Source of the DNA: Haloarcula salinisoli
Lineage (GTDB): Archaea; Halobacteriota; Halobacteria; Halobacteriales; Haloarculaceae
DNA: 64,000 bases
Direction: 5' to 3'
NCBI RefSeq assembly: GCF_019599405.1
Contig: NZ_RKLQ01000002.1
Coordinates: 620,001-684,000 of the forward strand
Shown: positions 17,803-27,078 of the stretch, piece after piece
Layout: the number at the start of each line of letters is the position of its first letter
How positions within the stretch are numbered: position 1 is the stretch's first letter
Translations under genes and position numbers: made by a program
Notes under the pieces: model-generated
Databases searched by the model: none
What the model saw: only the letters and a program-made list of their open reading frames with translations
Told to the model about the DNA's origin: nothing

Positions 17803-18852
17803 ATGACAAACGTTACGCGACAGACGACGGACAGACGGGGCCGGTCCCGTCGCCAGGTGCTCGCCGCCAGCGGCGGGCTCCTCGCGAGCGGACTCGCGGG
17901 CTGTCTCGGGGGGAGCGCGGCCTCGAGCGGGCCGACCGCGGTGGCCTCCTTCTTCAGTTTCTACGACTTCGGCCGCGAGATAGCGCGCGAGACGCCCCTG
18001 ACCGTAGAGAACCTCGTCCCGACGGGACTGCACGGCCACGGGTGGGAACCGAACGCCAGCGTCACGCGGGACATCATCGAGGCCGACGCCTTCGTCCACG
18101 TCGGCCCGGGGTTCCAGCCGTGGGCCGACCGCGCCATCCAGACGCTGCAAGACGACGACGTCGACACGGCGCTTATCAACGTCCGGGAGGGCGTCGAGCT
18201 CGTCGACCTGGCGGCGTCGCTGGACCCCGACGAGGAGGGCGTCGGCGAGGGGAAGGGGAAGGACCCGCACTTCTGGCTCGACCCACAACGGGCCGCGCAG
18301 TCGGTCGACAACATCACCGAGGGCTTTGTCGACCTGCTGCCCGACCACGAGGACACCTTCCGCGAGAACGCCGAGACGTACAAGACGGACGTGCTCGGGC
18401 GCATCGACGACGACTACCGCGCTATCTTCGACGCAGCCGAGCGGGACGTGGTGCAACTGGCCGCCCACAACGCCTTCCAGTACATCGGCGTCGCCTACGG
18501 CGTCGAGATGCGCCCCATCGTGACGAACCTGGCCGCCAGTGACGACGTGACGCCAGCCGATATGCGGGACGCCCAGGCGTTCATCAGGGAAAACGACATC
18601 CGCTACATCGCCAACGGCGTCTTCGAGTCCCGTCGGCCGGCCAGGCAACTGCTGGCCGAGACTCGCGTCGAGGCGTACTTCCCCGTGACGCCCTACGCCG
18701 GTGTCCGCGAGGACTGGGTCGCCAAAGAGTGGGGGTACGAGGAGATAGCGGACAACATCAACATGCCCACTTTCGAGGTCGTCCTCGGCAACAAGGCGCC
18801 CGAAGACGCCGGTCCCGACGGGTGGGCCGAGGAGTGGCGGAACTTCGAATGA
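17803..18852 (+). CDS. second zinc-type ABC substrate-binding lipoprotein
   Basis: This 349-residue binding protein is paralogous to the one at 1858..2886. It has a Tat lipoprotein signal (SRRQVLAAS, lipobox GLAGC) and shares HGHGWEPNASV and FQPWAD. The long His-rich loop is missing, replaced by a short stretch DEEGVGEGKGKDPHFW. It may therefore prefer manganese or have a different zinc affinity. The ATPase gene overlaps by 4 bases. A palindrome upstream suggests metal-responsive control. Confidence 0.87.
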   Translation: MTNVTRQTTDRRGRSRRQVLAASGGLLASGLAGCLGGSAASSGPTAVASFFSFYDFGREIARETPLTVENLVPTGLHGHGWEPNASVTRDIIEADAFVHVGPGFQPWADRAIQTLQDDDVDTALINVREGVELVDLAASLDPDEEGVGEGKGKDPHFWLDPQRAAQSVDNITEGFVDLLPDHEDTFRENAETYKTDVLGRIDDDYRAIFDAAERDVVQLAAHNAFQYIGVAYGVEMRPIVTNLAASDDVTPADMRDAQAFIRENDIRYIANGVFESRRPARQLLAETRVEAYFPVTPYAGVREDWVAKEWGYEEIADNINMPTFEVVLGNKAPEDAGPDGWAEEWRNFE

Positions 18853-19601
18853 CTGGGTCCGACACGGAGCCCGTGGTCGCCCTCGATTCGGTTACTTTCG
18901 GCTACACGGCCACGCCAGTCGTCGAAGATATCACACTGGAAATCGACGCGGGCGAGTACGTCGCCGTCGTCGGCCCGAACGGTTCGGGCAAGTCCACGCT
19001 CATGCGACTCGCGCTCGGCCTGCTCCAGCCCGACACCGGGACCGCCCGACTGTTCGGCGAATCCGCCAGCACGTTCGACGACGGCGACCGACTGGGCTAC
19101 GTCGCCCAGCACGCAAGCGCCGCGAAGTCGATGCCCATCACGGTCCGTGAGGTCGTCAAGATGGGCCGATTCCCCCACGTCGGTTTCGGCCGGCTCTCCG
19201 AGTCGGACTGGGCCATCGTCGACGATGCTATCGAGACAGTCGGGATGACGGCCTTGCGCGACCGGCGGGTGACACAGCTCTCGGGCGGGCAGCGCCAGCG
19301 GGCCTTCATCGCCCGGGCGCTGGCCGGCGAGGCCGACCTGCTGGTGCTGGACGAACCGACCGTCGGCGTCGACGTCGAGTCCGTTGCGGACTTCTACGAG
19401 CTGCTCTCGTCGTTGCACGCCGAGGGAATCACCGTCCTGCTCATAGAGCACGATCTCGGCGCCGTCACCGAACACGCCGAACGGGTCGTCTGTCTCAACC
19501 GCGAGGTCTACTTCGACGGCCCGACCGACGAGTTCGTCGCAGGCGATGCCCTGGGCCGTGCGTTCGGAACCGCGGCGAGCCTCATGGGAGACGACGGATG
19601 A
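18849..19601 (+). CDS. second metal ABC transporter ATPase
   Basis: This 250-residue ATPase has Walker A GPNGSGKST, signature LSGGQRQR and Walker B LLVLDEPT intact. It is closely related to the ATPase at 2883..3620. The ATG at 18849 overlaps the binding-protein stop by 4 bases, and the stop overlaps the permease start by ATGA. It drives the second metal importer. Confidence 0.9.
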   Translation: MTGSDTEPVVALDSVTFGYTATPVVEDITLEIDAGEYVAVVGPNGSGKSTLMRLALGLLQPDTGTARLFGESASTFDDGDRLGYVAQHASAAKSMPITVREVVKMGRFPHVGFGRLSESDWAIVDDAIETVGMTALRDRRVTQLSGGQRQRAFIARALAGEADLLVLDEPTVGVDVESVADFYELLSSLHAEGITVLLIEHDLGAVTEHAERVVCLNREVYFDGPTDEFVAGDALGRAFGTAASLMGDDG

Positions 19602-20629
19602 GCGCTACTGTGCTCGCGTTCGGGGCCGGCCTGCTCCAGCCGGGGCCGCTCCAGACCGGCCCGCTCGACCTCCTCTTTGCGCCCTTCTACTGGGTGCTCG
19701 CGCTCTGGTCCGGACTGATGGACTGGCTCGCCGCCGCGACCGGGCTGGGACTGCTCCAGTACGGGTTCATGCACCGGGCGATACTGGTGGGTATCTGCAT
19801 CGGTGTGATGGCCCCCCTCATCGGCACGTTCCTGGTCCATCGTCAGCTCGCGCTCATCGGCGACGCGCTCGCCCACACCGCCTTCGCCGGGGTCGCCATC
19901 GGCCTCTTTCTCAACGCGGTCCTCGATCTGGGCGTCTCGCCGTATCTGACGGCGGTCGTCGTCGCGATGCTCGCCGCGCTGTGTATCGAACTCATCACGG
20001 AGGCGACCGACGCCGACAACGACGTCTCGATGGCCATCGTCCTCTCGACGGGCTTTGCCCTGGGGACGACGCTCATCAGCCTCAACGCTGGGGGGCTCTC
20101 CGTCGGGGTCAACCAGTTCCTCTTCGGGAACCTCTCGACGGTCTCGGCCGAGAACGCGGCCATCCTGCTCGCGCTGTTTACCGTCATCGTCGGCGTGGTC
20201 GCCCTGACGCGCAACCAGCTGCTCTATGTCACCTTCGACGAGACGGCCGCCGCCGTCTCCGGGCTCCCGGTCCGCTGGTACAACCGTGTGACGGTGATGC
20301 TGACGGCGATGGTCGTCGTCGGCGCGATGCAGATTATGGGCGTCATTCTGGTCGCCGCGATGCTCGTCGTCCCCGTCGCCGGCGCGACGCAGGTCTCCCG
20401 GAGCTTCAGCGAGTCCATCCTCGTCTCGGTCGTGCTGGCCGAGCTGGCGGTGCTTTTGGGTATCGGTGTCGCCTACTACGCGGAGGCGACTGCCGGCGGT
20501 GTCATCGTCCTCGTGGCCGTCGCCATCTACGTCACCGCCGTCGGTCTCGGCAAACTCCAGGGCCGCCTCGGCGCAACTGCGGCGCCGGTGGCGGGCCCGG
20601 CCGGTGCCGAGGAGACGGAGTCGGACTGA
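19598..20629 (+). CDS. second metal ABC transporter permease (ABC-3 family)
   Basis: This 343-residue membrane protein has the family segment ALIGDALAHTAFAGVAIG and the late motif MQIMGVILVAAMLVVPVA. It differs from the first permease by an N-terminal extension and a short Ala/Gly/Glu-rich tail. It completes the second cluster A-I importer. Confidence 0.88.
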   Translation: MSATVLAFGAGLLQPGPLQTGPLDLLFAPFYWVLALWSGLMDWLAAATGLGLLQYGFMHRAILVGICIGVMAPLIGTFLVHRQLALIGDALAHTAFAGVAIGLFLNAVLDLGVSPYLTAVVVAMLAALCIELITEATDADNDVSMAIVLSTGFALGTTLISLNAGGLSVGVNQFLFGNLSTVSAENAAILLALFTVIVGVVALTRNQLLYVTFDETAAAVSGLPVRWYNRVTVMLTAMVVVGAMQIMGVILVAAMLVVPVAGATQVSRSFSESILVSVVLAELAVLLGIGVAYYAEATAGGVIVLVAVAIYVTAVGLGKLQGRLGATAAPVAGPAGAEETESD

Positions 20630-20686
20630 CGAACCGACAGCTTTCGCAACCGATATACACGGACTCACGGAATCCCGTGACAAGAC

Positions 20687-20745
20687 GGGCGATGGAGTCC
20701 GCCTGACCCAACCGCCCGGCCCCCCGTCGGGCTGATGACTCCTGT
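20687..20745 (+). ncRNA. fluoride riboswitch (crcB motif)
   Basis: The conserved parts of the fluoride aptamer are present in order: GGGCGATGGAGTCCGCC, then a hairpin GCCC...GGGC, then CTGATGACTCCT. GGAGTC pairs perfectly with the later GACTCC, as expected for the long-range helix. It ends about 11 bases before the ATG of the first CrcB gene, so fluoride binding probably opens or sequesters translation initiation or affects elongation. A possible TATA (GATATAC, about 20652) sits 30-35 bases before the aptamer, so transcription likely begins at its 5' edge. Confidence 0.88.
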
Positions 20746-20756
20746 CCACGTTCGCC

Positions 20757-21146
20757 ATGACAGAGTCACATCCACTGCTGACGGTCGAAACGGTCGTGTT
20801 GATAGGTATCGGCGGCTTCGCCGGCTCGAACCTGCGGTACTTCGTCGGATCGCTGCTTCCGGGGCTGGAGGGGACACTCCTGGTCAACGCCCTGGGCAGC
20901 TTCGCGCTTGGCTTCCTGCTGTACGAGGCGATGCATCTGGGGGTGCTCTCCGGGGAGACCAAGGTCGCCGCGGCCACCGGCTTCCTCTCCTCGTTTACCA
21001 CCTACAGCACGTTCGCCGTCGAGACCGCCCTGACGCCCGAATGGGCCGTGGCGAACGTCCTCGCCAGCTACGCGCTGGGCTTTAGCGGTGTGCTCTTGGC
21101 CCGCCAGGTCGTCGCCGTCTTCGAAGGCGGTGACCCGACGTGGTGA
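20757..21146 (+). CDS. crcB: fluoride exporter subunit CrcB/Fluc, first of two
   Basis: This 129-residue membrane protein has four predicted membrane segments and the family motifs GGFAGSNLRY, NALGSFALGF and GFLSSFTTYSTF. Fluc proteins form dimeric fluoride channels. The two genes here overlap and likely encode a heterodimer, as is common when crcB is duplicated in tandem. A fluoride riboswitch lies immediately upstream. Confidence 0.93.
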   Translation: MTESHPLLTVETVVLIGIGGFAGSNLRYFVGSLLPGLEGTLLVNALGSFALGFLLYEAMHLGVLSGETKVAAATGFLSSFTTYSTFAVETALTPEWAVANVLASYALGFSGVLLARQVVAVFEGGDPTW

Positions 21147-21505
21147 CTATCGAACCCGCCCACCTCGTGGGAACCGGCGGCGCCATCGGCGCCCTCTGCC
21201 GGCACTACCTCGGCTCGGCGGTCGACGTCGAGGGGTTCCCGCTGGGGACGCTCACGGTCAACATCGTCGGGAGCTTCGTCCTCGGGCTGGTCACGTTCGC
21301 GGGTCTCGGGAGCGACCTCCTGCTGTTCGTCGGCACCGGGGCCTGTGGTTCCTTTACGACGTTCTCCTCGTTCTCCTTTGACACCGTCCACCTGTGGGAG
21401 TCGGGTGACCGGCTGAAGGCGGGGCTCAACGCGACCGGAAATCTGGCCGGTGCGCTGGCGGCCATCGGGCTGGCGTGGGGCGTCGTCGCCGTGGCTGGCC
21501 TGTAG
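21140..21505 (+). CDS. crcB: fluoride exporter subunit CrcB/Fluc, second of two
   Basis: This 121-residue protein has four membrane segments. The motifs GGAIGALCRHYLG, NIVGSFVLGL and GACGSFTTFSSFSFD are typical of Fluc channels. The GTG at 21140, or the GTG one codon later, overlaps the end of the first crcB. It is co-regulated with its partner through the shared riboswitch. Confidence 0.93.
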   Translation: MVTIEPAHLVGTGGAIGALCRHYLGSAVDVEGFPLGTLTVNIVGSFVLGLVTFAGLGSDLLLFVGTGACGSFTTFSSFSFDTVHLWESGDRLKAGLNATGNLAGALAAIGLAWGVVAVAGL

Positions 21506-21596
21506 GCTGTGGGGCGCTGCCCCGTTCGCTGGTCCTGTCCTCGGCCTTTGCTTTTCGCCCGACGGTTCAAATACCAGCACACGACCAGCCCGGCCT

Positions 21597-22043
21597 ATGT
21601 CGCACTCACTGTGGCGTGACGAACGGGCGATAGAGGGACTCCCCATCAGGCTGGTCGTCGCGCTGGTCGTCGGCGTGGCCTGTCTCGGGGTGATGATGAG
21701 CACTATATCGGGGTTGGGAACGCTCCAGGTGACCGAGGTCGACGTCGAACCCGACCCCGAGGTGACTGGGCCGGGCGACACGGACGTGACCGTCACCGTC
21801 GTCGACCCGAAAGGGTCGCCGGTCGCCGGCGCGACGGTGGTCGCCAAGAGCGGCACGGCAACGCTTGACAGCGTCACGACGGCGGAAGTCGGCGACGACG
21901 GCGAAGCGGAGCTGTCACTGGACCCGTCGCTGGGGCCGAACCAGCAGGAGGGGACGGTTACGTTCACGGTGAAACCGCCGTCGAGTGGGAACTACCAGGA
22001 CGAACAGTCGAACACGGAGCTTCTGGTGGTGAGAAACGACTAG
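21597..22043 (+). CDS. pilin-like secreted protein with regulatory-type beta domain
   Basis: This 148-residue protein has a polar N-terminus (DERAIEGLP), one hydrophobic helix at about residues 18-40 and an extracellular beta domain resembling carboxypeptidase-regulatory-like folds (DTDVTVTVVDPKGSPVAGATV). The pattern fits haloarchaeal pilin-like proteins, but I do not see a certain prepilin cleavage site. The ATG at 21597 is chosen because it gives the standard N-terminus. It converges with the methyltransferase gene, sharing bases at the stop codons. Confidence 0.65.
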   Translation: MSHSLWRDERAIEGLPIRLVVALVVGVACLGVMMSTISGLGTLQVTEVDVEPDPEVTGPGDTDVTVTVVDPKGSPVAGATVVAKSGTATLDSVTTAEVGDDGEAELSLDPSLGPNQQEGTVTFTVKPPSSGNYQDEQSNTELLVVRND

Positions 22044-22768
22044 TCCCAGTCGATCCAGTCTTGCTCCCAGCCGGCCCGGGACTGGGCCGACCGCTGGGCG
22101 TGTTCGCGGTCCTCGCGGCGGGTCCGGTTGCGCTCGACCGTGTCGGCCTGCTCGCCCTCGACGAGCATCGGCTGGAAGGCGACGCTGCCCAGGCGCTCGG
22201 CCCGGCCGTCGGCGTCGACGATAGCCAACGTCTGCTCGTTCGCGCCCAGTGGCATCACCAGTCGCCCGTCGTCGGCCAGCTGGTCGAGCAGGGCCCGGGG
22301 CGGCTCGACGGCCGCCGCCTCCAGCAGAATCCGGTCGTAGGGGGCGTACTCGGGCAGCCCCTCGGCGCCGTCGCGGCGGTCCACGAGGACGGCCTCGTGG
22401 CCCGCCTCGGCGAGATTCGAGCGCGCCTCGTAGACGAGCCGCCGGGTGATGTCGATGGCCTGCACGCGGGCGGGGCCGACCCGCTCGGCCAGCACGGCGG
22501 CCGTGTAGCCGACGCCGGCGCCGACGACGAGCACCTCGTCGTCCGCCTCGGGAGCGAGCGCCTCCAGCAGCCGAGCGGCCGTGCTCGGCGAGAGGACGCG
22601 GGTCCCCAGTCGCTCGAAGGGCCGGTCCGAGTAGGCCTGCTGCTCGCCGACGAAGGCCTCGCGCGGGACCGACCGCATCGCTGCCGAGAGCCACTCGCTC
22701 TGGACGACGCCCTTGCTCTCGTGTTGGAGGCTGTCGACCATATCGCCCCGCAGCACCGCTGGGTCCAT
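22040..22768 (-). CDS. protein-L-isoaspartate O-methyltransferase-like
   Basis: This 242-residue SAM-dependent methyltransferase repairs isoaspartate in damaged proteins. Features seen are VPREAFV and the region SDRPFERLGTRVLSPSTAA before the fold, then VLVVGAGVGYTAAVLAE (SAM motif I) and GLPEYAPYDRILLEAA. Canonical Pcm has a TISQP-type sequence where this has VLSPSTA, so the activity could be diverged. The ATG at 22768 follows a short AT-rich stretch that may hold the promoter. Confidence 0.8.
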   Translation of the reverse strand: MDPAVLRGDMVDSLQHESKGVVQSEWLSAAMRSVPREAFVGEQQAYSDRPFERLGTRVLSPSTAARLLEALAPEADDEVLVVGAGVGYTAAVLAERVGPARVQAIDITRRLVYEARSNLAEAGHEAVLVDRRDGAEGLPEYAPYDRILLEAAAVEPPRALLDQLADDGRLVMPLGANEQTLAIVDADGRAERLGSVAFQPMLVEGEQADTVERNRTRREDREHAQRSAQSRAGWEQDWIDWD

Positions 22769-22844
22769 AATCGAGATTCCCACCGGAACTATAAGAATGG
22801 CCCGACGCCGGTCCCGGCCCGTCGCTGTCGGGCGGTCAGTCCGG

Positions 22845-23498
22845 CTACCAGGCCGACCAGGCCGTCGAGGACTCGTCGCGGACGTAGAGGCGGTTGATGT
22901 CCTTCGCAAACACCATATCGCCGTCGAAATCCAGCTTCTCGTGCTGGTAGCCTTCGGCGTCGTCACGGACGTGGATGCCCTCGACAGTGAACTCCTCGTC
23001 GCCGAACTGCTCGGTCTCGCCGACGGTGAACTCGTAGTCACCGGGGACCTGCAGCTTGAAGCTCTCGGTCATATCGTGGCGGCCGTCCTTCGGGTGCATC
23101 GTGACGTTGACCGCGACGTTCCCGACCGCGCGCGACCAGATGGTCCCGACGTCCTCTACCGGGGCCTCTTCGACCCGTCCGTCGTCGGTCTCCAGGCTGG
23201 TGATGCGGGCGGAGACGACCGCCTCGTCGGTCTCCAGCAGGAACTCCTCGCCGACGGCCAGCTGTTCGTCCTCGGGCACGTCGACCTGTGCTTTGAACGA
23301 TTCGCCGTCCTGCGAGACGACGACGTCGCGCTGGAGGGTGGTGTCTTCGGGCAGGGTCTCCTTGTGGACGTGGTCACACTCCGTACAGCGGACCGTGACG
23401 TGGCCGCCGGGCTTCAGTACCTCGTGAACCGTCTCGATGTCCGGCGAACAGGCCGGACAGGGGAGCCCGATGCGCTCCCCGGGTGTCGCGTCGCTCAT
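22845..23498 (-). CDS. HVO_0476-family zinc-finger protein
   Basis: This 217-residue haloarchaeal protein has an N-terminal zinc ribbon, CPAC at residues 14-17 and CTEC at about 38-41. A beta-rich, acidic remainder follows. It matches the conserved family named after a Haloferax locus and has no established function. The ATG at 23498 places the first cysteine pair close to the N-terminus, as in the family. Confidence 0.78.
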   Translation of the reverse strand: MSDATPGERIGLPCPACSPDIETVHEVLKPGGHVTVRCTECDHVHKETLPEDTTLQRDVVVSQDGESFKAQVDVPEDEQLAVGEEFLLETDEAVVSARITSLETDDGRVEEAPVEDVGTIWSRAVGNVAVNVTMHPKDGRHDMTESFKLQVPGDYEFTVGETEQFGDEEFTVEGIHVRDDAEGYQHEKLDFDGDMVFAKDINRLYVRDESSTAWSAW

Positions 23499-23612
23499 AC
23501 GGCTCTCTTCACCGTGGGGCCGTAAATGGTCGTCGCACCGGCGCTGCGCGTGGTTCGCTGTCCCAAGCTGCCGTGACAAGACACTTAATTGAGGGGTTCG
23601 AAGTCGCCTCAT

Positions 23613-24032
23613 ATGCCGCCCTCCTGGGCCCGCAGCGATGGCCTCGCCGCCGGTATCGTGGCCCTTGCCGCACTGGCCGGTATCGCGCTCTGGCCACAGC
23701 TACCTGCTGAGGTCGCCATCCACGTCTCGGCGTCGGGCACGCCGGACACCTACGTCCCGAAAGCCGTCGGTGTGCTTCTGGTACCGGCCATCATGATCGC
23801 GACGCTCCTGGTCCTCCGCGTCGCACTGTACGTCGACCCGCCCTCGAATCCGCGTACCGGCCCCGTCGCTGTCCTCGCGACTATGGGATTCCTGGCCGCC
23901 GTTCACCTCCTCGTGCTCGTCTGGAACGCCGGCTACCCGGTCCCTCTCGACGGTTTACTGGTCGGCTCGATCGTCTTCGGTGCGTTGCTTTGTGGGTACG
24001 CTATCTGGCGCGAGAGGCTCTCTCCGAGGTAA
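23613..24032 (+). CDS. DUF1648-type membrane protein
   Basis: This 139-residue protein has four hydrophobic segments. The region LPAEVAIHVSASGTPDTYVPKAVGVLLVPA matches the DUF1648 pattern (short loop with H, G and a following proline) found in small membrane proteins next to transport or regulatory genes. The ATG at 23613 removes a basic leader encoded upstream. Function unknown. Confidence 0.7.
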   Translation: MPPSWARSDGLAAGIVALAALAGIALWPQLPAEVAIHVSASGTPDTYVPKAVGVLLVPAIMIATLLVLRVALYVDPPSNPRTGPVAVLATMGFLAAVHLLVLVWNAGYPVPLDGLLVGSIVFGALLCGYAIWRERLSPR

Positions 24033-24139
24033 AGCTCTGTCGCAATGTCTCACAGAACTCGAAGCCCTCAGGCCGCTCGCGGCCCTCGCCTTTCATCCGC
24101 CAGCAGCGGCGGCTGTGTCGGTCGCAGTGATGTGGCGGC

Positions 24140-25093
24140 TCACTCCCCACGCGGAAGTTCTATTTCCTCCCCATCGGCGTACACGGTCGGTTCAGTCAGG
24201 ATACCGTCGAGGTGAATCGGCGCGTGGGTGTCGCCACCGATGGCGTGGTCGTCGCCGATAGCGATGTGGACGGTCCCTCCCGCTTTCTCGTCGAGCAGCA
24301 CGGAGCCGACGAGCTCCGTGACGGCGACGTTGGTGCCGATACCGAGTTCGGCGAGGTTGTAGGCGTCCTGGCCGACCTCTTCGGCGGCGGTCTCGACCTG
24401 CTCGCGGATGTCCGGGTCGGAGATATCGGTGACGGTGCCGTCCTCGACCTCGAAGCTCAGCAACTCCCCGTCGAGTTTCCCGTGGGGGCGCATCGTCCCG
24501 TCGACGACGAAGGTCCCGTCGGCCGTCTCGGGCGCGATGAACACCTCGCCGGCGGGGAGGTTCGACATCTCGCCGGCGTCGTGGACGATGCCGGTGTCGA
24601 GATACCACTCGCGGGACCCGACCGTGAAGGTGATGTCGGTACCCTGTGGCGTGGTGACGCGAATCTCCTCGGCGTCGCCGACCTGTGCGAGTACGTCCTC
24701 GCAGTGCTGTTCGATGGCCTCGTAGTCGGCGTCTAGGCCCATCAGGAAGACGCCCTCGGTGATGCCCGGCAGCGTGGCGACGCGGGCACCGGCGGCGTTG
24801 GCGTCGCTACGGGCCTCCGTGTGGGTCAGGCTCTTGGTGGTGGGGGCCAGCACCACGTCGGCGGTCCGCATCGCGCCGGCCACGGGACGGGGCGGTTCCT
24901 CACCGTGCTGGTTCCCCGGCGGGTAGCGCACGAAGACGGTGTCGTCGGTGATTTCGCTGGCGACCCGATAGAGGGCTTCGCCGATGGCCTTGCGCTTGTC
25001 GTCGGTGACGACCGCACACGACTCGCCTGGCTGGAGGTCCATACACTGCTTGATGGCTGTTTCGGCGGGGACGCGGAGCGAAGAGTTGTCCAT
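24140..25093 (-). CDS. aminopeptidase, M29/leucyl-aminopeptidase-like
   Basis: This 317-residue protein resembles archaeal aminopeptidases with an M29-like fold. Conserved blocks are AELGIGTNVAVTELVGSVLLDEKAGGTVHIAIGD near the C-terminus, with GGDTHAPIHLDGIL completing the metal site, and TPQGTDITFTVGSREWYLDTG in the middle. It should release N-terminal residues from peptides in a metal-dependent way. It is shorter than the roughly 370-400-residue bacterial AmpS, lacking part of the N-terminal region. No operon partner is apparent. Confidence 0.75.
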   Translation of the reverse strand: MDNSSLRVPAETAIKQCMDLQPGESCAVVTDDKRKAIGEALYRVASEITDDTVFVRYPPGNQHGEEPPRPVAGAMRTADVVLAPTTKSLTHTEARSDANAAGARVATLPGITEGVFLMGLDADYEAIEQHCEDVLAQVGDAEEIRVTTPQGTDITFTVGSREWYLDTGIVHDAGEMSNLPAGEVFIAPETADGTFVVDGTMRPHGKLDGELLSFEVEDGTVTDISDPDIREQVETAAEEVGQDAYNLAELGIGTNVAVTELVGSVLLDEKAGGTVHIAIGDDHAIGGDTHAPIHLDGILTEPTVYADGEEIELPRGE

Positions 25094-25249
25094 ACCCGGG
25101 CCAGGGTCCCTGACAAATTAACTCTTGGTGGGTCGCCGCGCCGTCCCCCAATCTGTCCCCTGCTAGCACGTGACGGGTACTACGATCCGAGTACAAATCT
25201 TTAATTATTAATCACAAAGAATATAACCGATGGCAGGGAATCCACTTCC

Positions 25250-26320
25250 ATGCTCCATGTGGGCATCAACGGCTTCGGCACGATCGGCAAGCGGGTCGCC
25301 GACGCGGTGCGTGTCCAGCCGGATATGACGGTCGCTGGCGTCGCCAAACGCTCGCCGAACTTCGAGGCAACCATCGCCGTAGACCGCGGCTACGACCTCT
25401 TCGCCGCCGGTCAGGACGGGGACGAACCGTTCCACGCGGCGGGCATCACCACCGCCGGGACGGTCGGTGATATGGTCGAGGCCAGCGACGTAGTCGTCGA
25501 CACCACGCCGGGCGGGGTCGGCGAGACCAACGCCGACCTCTACGCCGACCGGGACACGCCGGCCATCTTCCAGGGCGGCGAGTCGGCCGACGTCGCCGAG
25601 GTCAGCTTCAACGCGCGGGCCAACTACGACACCGCCGTCGGTGCCGACACCGCCCGCGTGGTCTCCTGTAACACGACCGGCCTCTCACGGCTGTTCGCGC
25701 CGCTCCAGGAGTCCTACGGCATCGAGAAAGCCCGTGTGACGCTGGTCCGTCGCGGCGGCGACCCCGGCCAGACGGGCCGTGGCCCCATCAACGACACCTT
25801 GCCCGACCCGGTCGAGATTCCCTCCCACCACGGCCCGGACGTCAAGACGGTGTTCCCGGACCTCGCCATCGACACGATGGGGATGAAGGTGCCGACGACC
25901 CAGATGCACACCCACTCGGTCAACGTCACGCTGGAATCGGAACCCACGGCTGCGGAAGTCAGGGACCTGCTGGGCGCCGAATCCAGACTGTTCCTCATCC
26001 CCGAGACGCTGGGCATCGACGGCGCTGGCAAGCTCAAGGAGTACACCCGCGATGCGGGCCGCCCGCGCGGTGACGTCTGGGAGAACTGTATCTGGGCCGA
26101 ATCAGTGACGGTGGAGGGCCGGGACCTCTATCTGTTCCAGGCCATCCACCAGGAGGCCGACGTGGTACCCGAGAACATCGACGCCGTTCGGGCGCTCTCC
26201 GAGCGGACCGCCAGCGCCGAGCAGAGCATCCAGCGCACGGACGAGGCGATGGGTGTCGGGCAGGGACTCGTCCAGCACGAGTCCGAACCGGCCCGCGCCG
26301 AGGGGACTGCCGACGACTAG
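25250..26320 (+). CDS. gap: type II (archaeal) glyceraldehyde-3-phosphate dehydrogenase
   Basis: This 356-residue enzyme has the N-terminal NAD(P)-binding motif [17 protein letters not shown] and the catalytic cysteine in [10 protein letters not shown], typical of archaeal type II GAPDH. The acidic tail after [12 protein letters not shown] is a haloarchaeal extension. Type II enzymes work mainly in gluconeogenesis. An AT-rich region at about 25198-25222 (TTTAATTATTAAT) is the likely promoter. Confidence 0.93.
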   Translation: MLHVGINGFGTIGKRVADAVRVQPDMTVAGVAKRSPNFEATIAVDRGYDLFAAGQDGDEPFHAAGITTAGTVGDMVEASDVVVDTTPGGVGETNADLYADRDTPAIFQGGESADVAEVSFNARANYDTAVGADTARVVSCNTTGLSRLFAPLQESYGIEKARVTLVRRGGDPGQTGRGPINDTLPDPVEIPSHHGPDVKTVFPDLAIDTMGMKVPTTQMHTHSVNVTLESEPTAAEVRDLLGAESRLFLIPETLGIDGAGKLKEYTRDAGRPRGDVWENCIWAESVTVEGRDLYLFQAIHQEADVVPENIDAVRALSERTASAEQSIQRTDEAMGVGQGLVQHESEPARAEGTADD

Positions 26321-26393
26321 GCATTTCGACAGGACTGTCTGGCACTTTCAGCACCGCTTCCAACATCGTCTCTGTCAGAAATAGGTACGATTA

Positions 26394-27005
26394 CTAGTCG
26401 AACAGCCCGGCGACGTCGTCGTCCTTCTGGCGTTCGCGCTCGACGTGGTTCGAGAGGTGGGCGTAGACGAATCCGCGGTTGTCCGGCTCCTGGACGAACG
26501 CGAACAGCTGGCCGACGAAGCGGCCTTCGCCCTTCTCGGCCAGTTCTTTCCGCGCGTAGTCGACGGCGTCTTCGACCACTGCCTCGTCGTAGCCGTCGGC
26601 CTCGGCCAGTACCTCGGCAGCGACCGCCGCCGACTCGAAGTCGAGGTCCGCGTAGCCCACTGGCTCCCCCTCGTGGGTGAGCCTCGGAGGAGTGTCCCAG
26701 TCGACACTCTCGGGGTCGTCGGCAACTCGCGCGAGGAAGGGTCCCAGGTCGTCGAGGTTCACGCCGCGGTAGTCGGCTGGCAGGTCCCCAAGATACTCCC
26801 CGGCGCTCTCGGCCAGTCCCTGCGCCCCCGACCAGTTCCCGTCGGTGCCATGGTGGACGACGGCCGTGAACTGGATGAGCCCGTGCAAGAACCGCTCGTC
26901 GTCGCCGTCGTCGAGGTCGAGCCAGTAGTCCTCCCAGGCGTCGTGGGCGGCGTGGAACCGGCCGGCGTTGTAGACGGCGAGACCGGCCCGGAGGTGGGCG
27001 TCCAT
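26394..27005 (-). CDS. DUF309 protein
   Basis: This 203-residue protein carries the DUF309 pattern at its N-terminus: AGRFHAAHDAWEDYW and FLHGLIQFTAVVHH, with conserved His and Trp-Glu residues on two helices. The family has no established function. A damaged second copy of its first 60 bases lies at 27883..27942, fused to a fragment of a phosphatase gene. It is divergent to the vapBC operon, with 92 bases between the starts. Confidence 0.82.
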   Translation of the reverse strand: MDAHLRAGLAVYNAGRFHAAHDAWEDYWLDLDDGDDERFLHGLIQFTAVVHHGTDGNWSGAQGLAESAGEYLGDLPADYRGVNLDDLGPFLARVADDPESVDWDTPPRLTHEGEPVGYADLDFESAAVAAEVLAEADGYDEAVVEDAVDYARKELAEKGEGRFVGQLFAFVQEPDNRGFVYAHLSNHVERERQKDDDVAGLFD

Positions 27006-27078
27006 GCGTCTGTCTACTCACTCGGCGGGGAAAAACTGTCTTGACCTGTTCGTCGCCTGCCCCAACATTCAAACGGTC

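Noticed and set aside
19508-21001. 497-residue minus-strand frame across the metal permease and crcB
   Set aside because: It is antisense to well-supported genes, has repetitive composition and no domain. High-GC haloarchaeal DNA yields many such frames.
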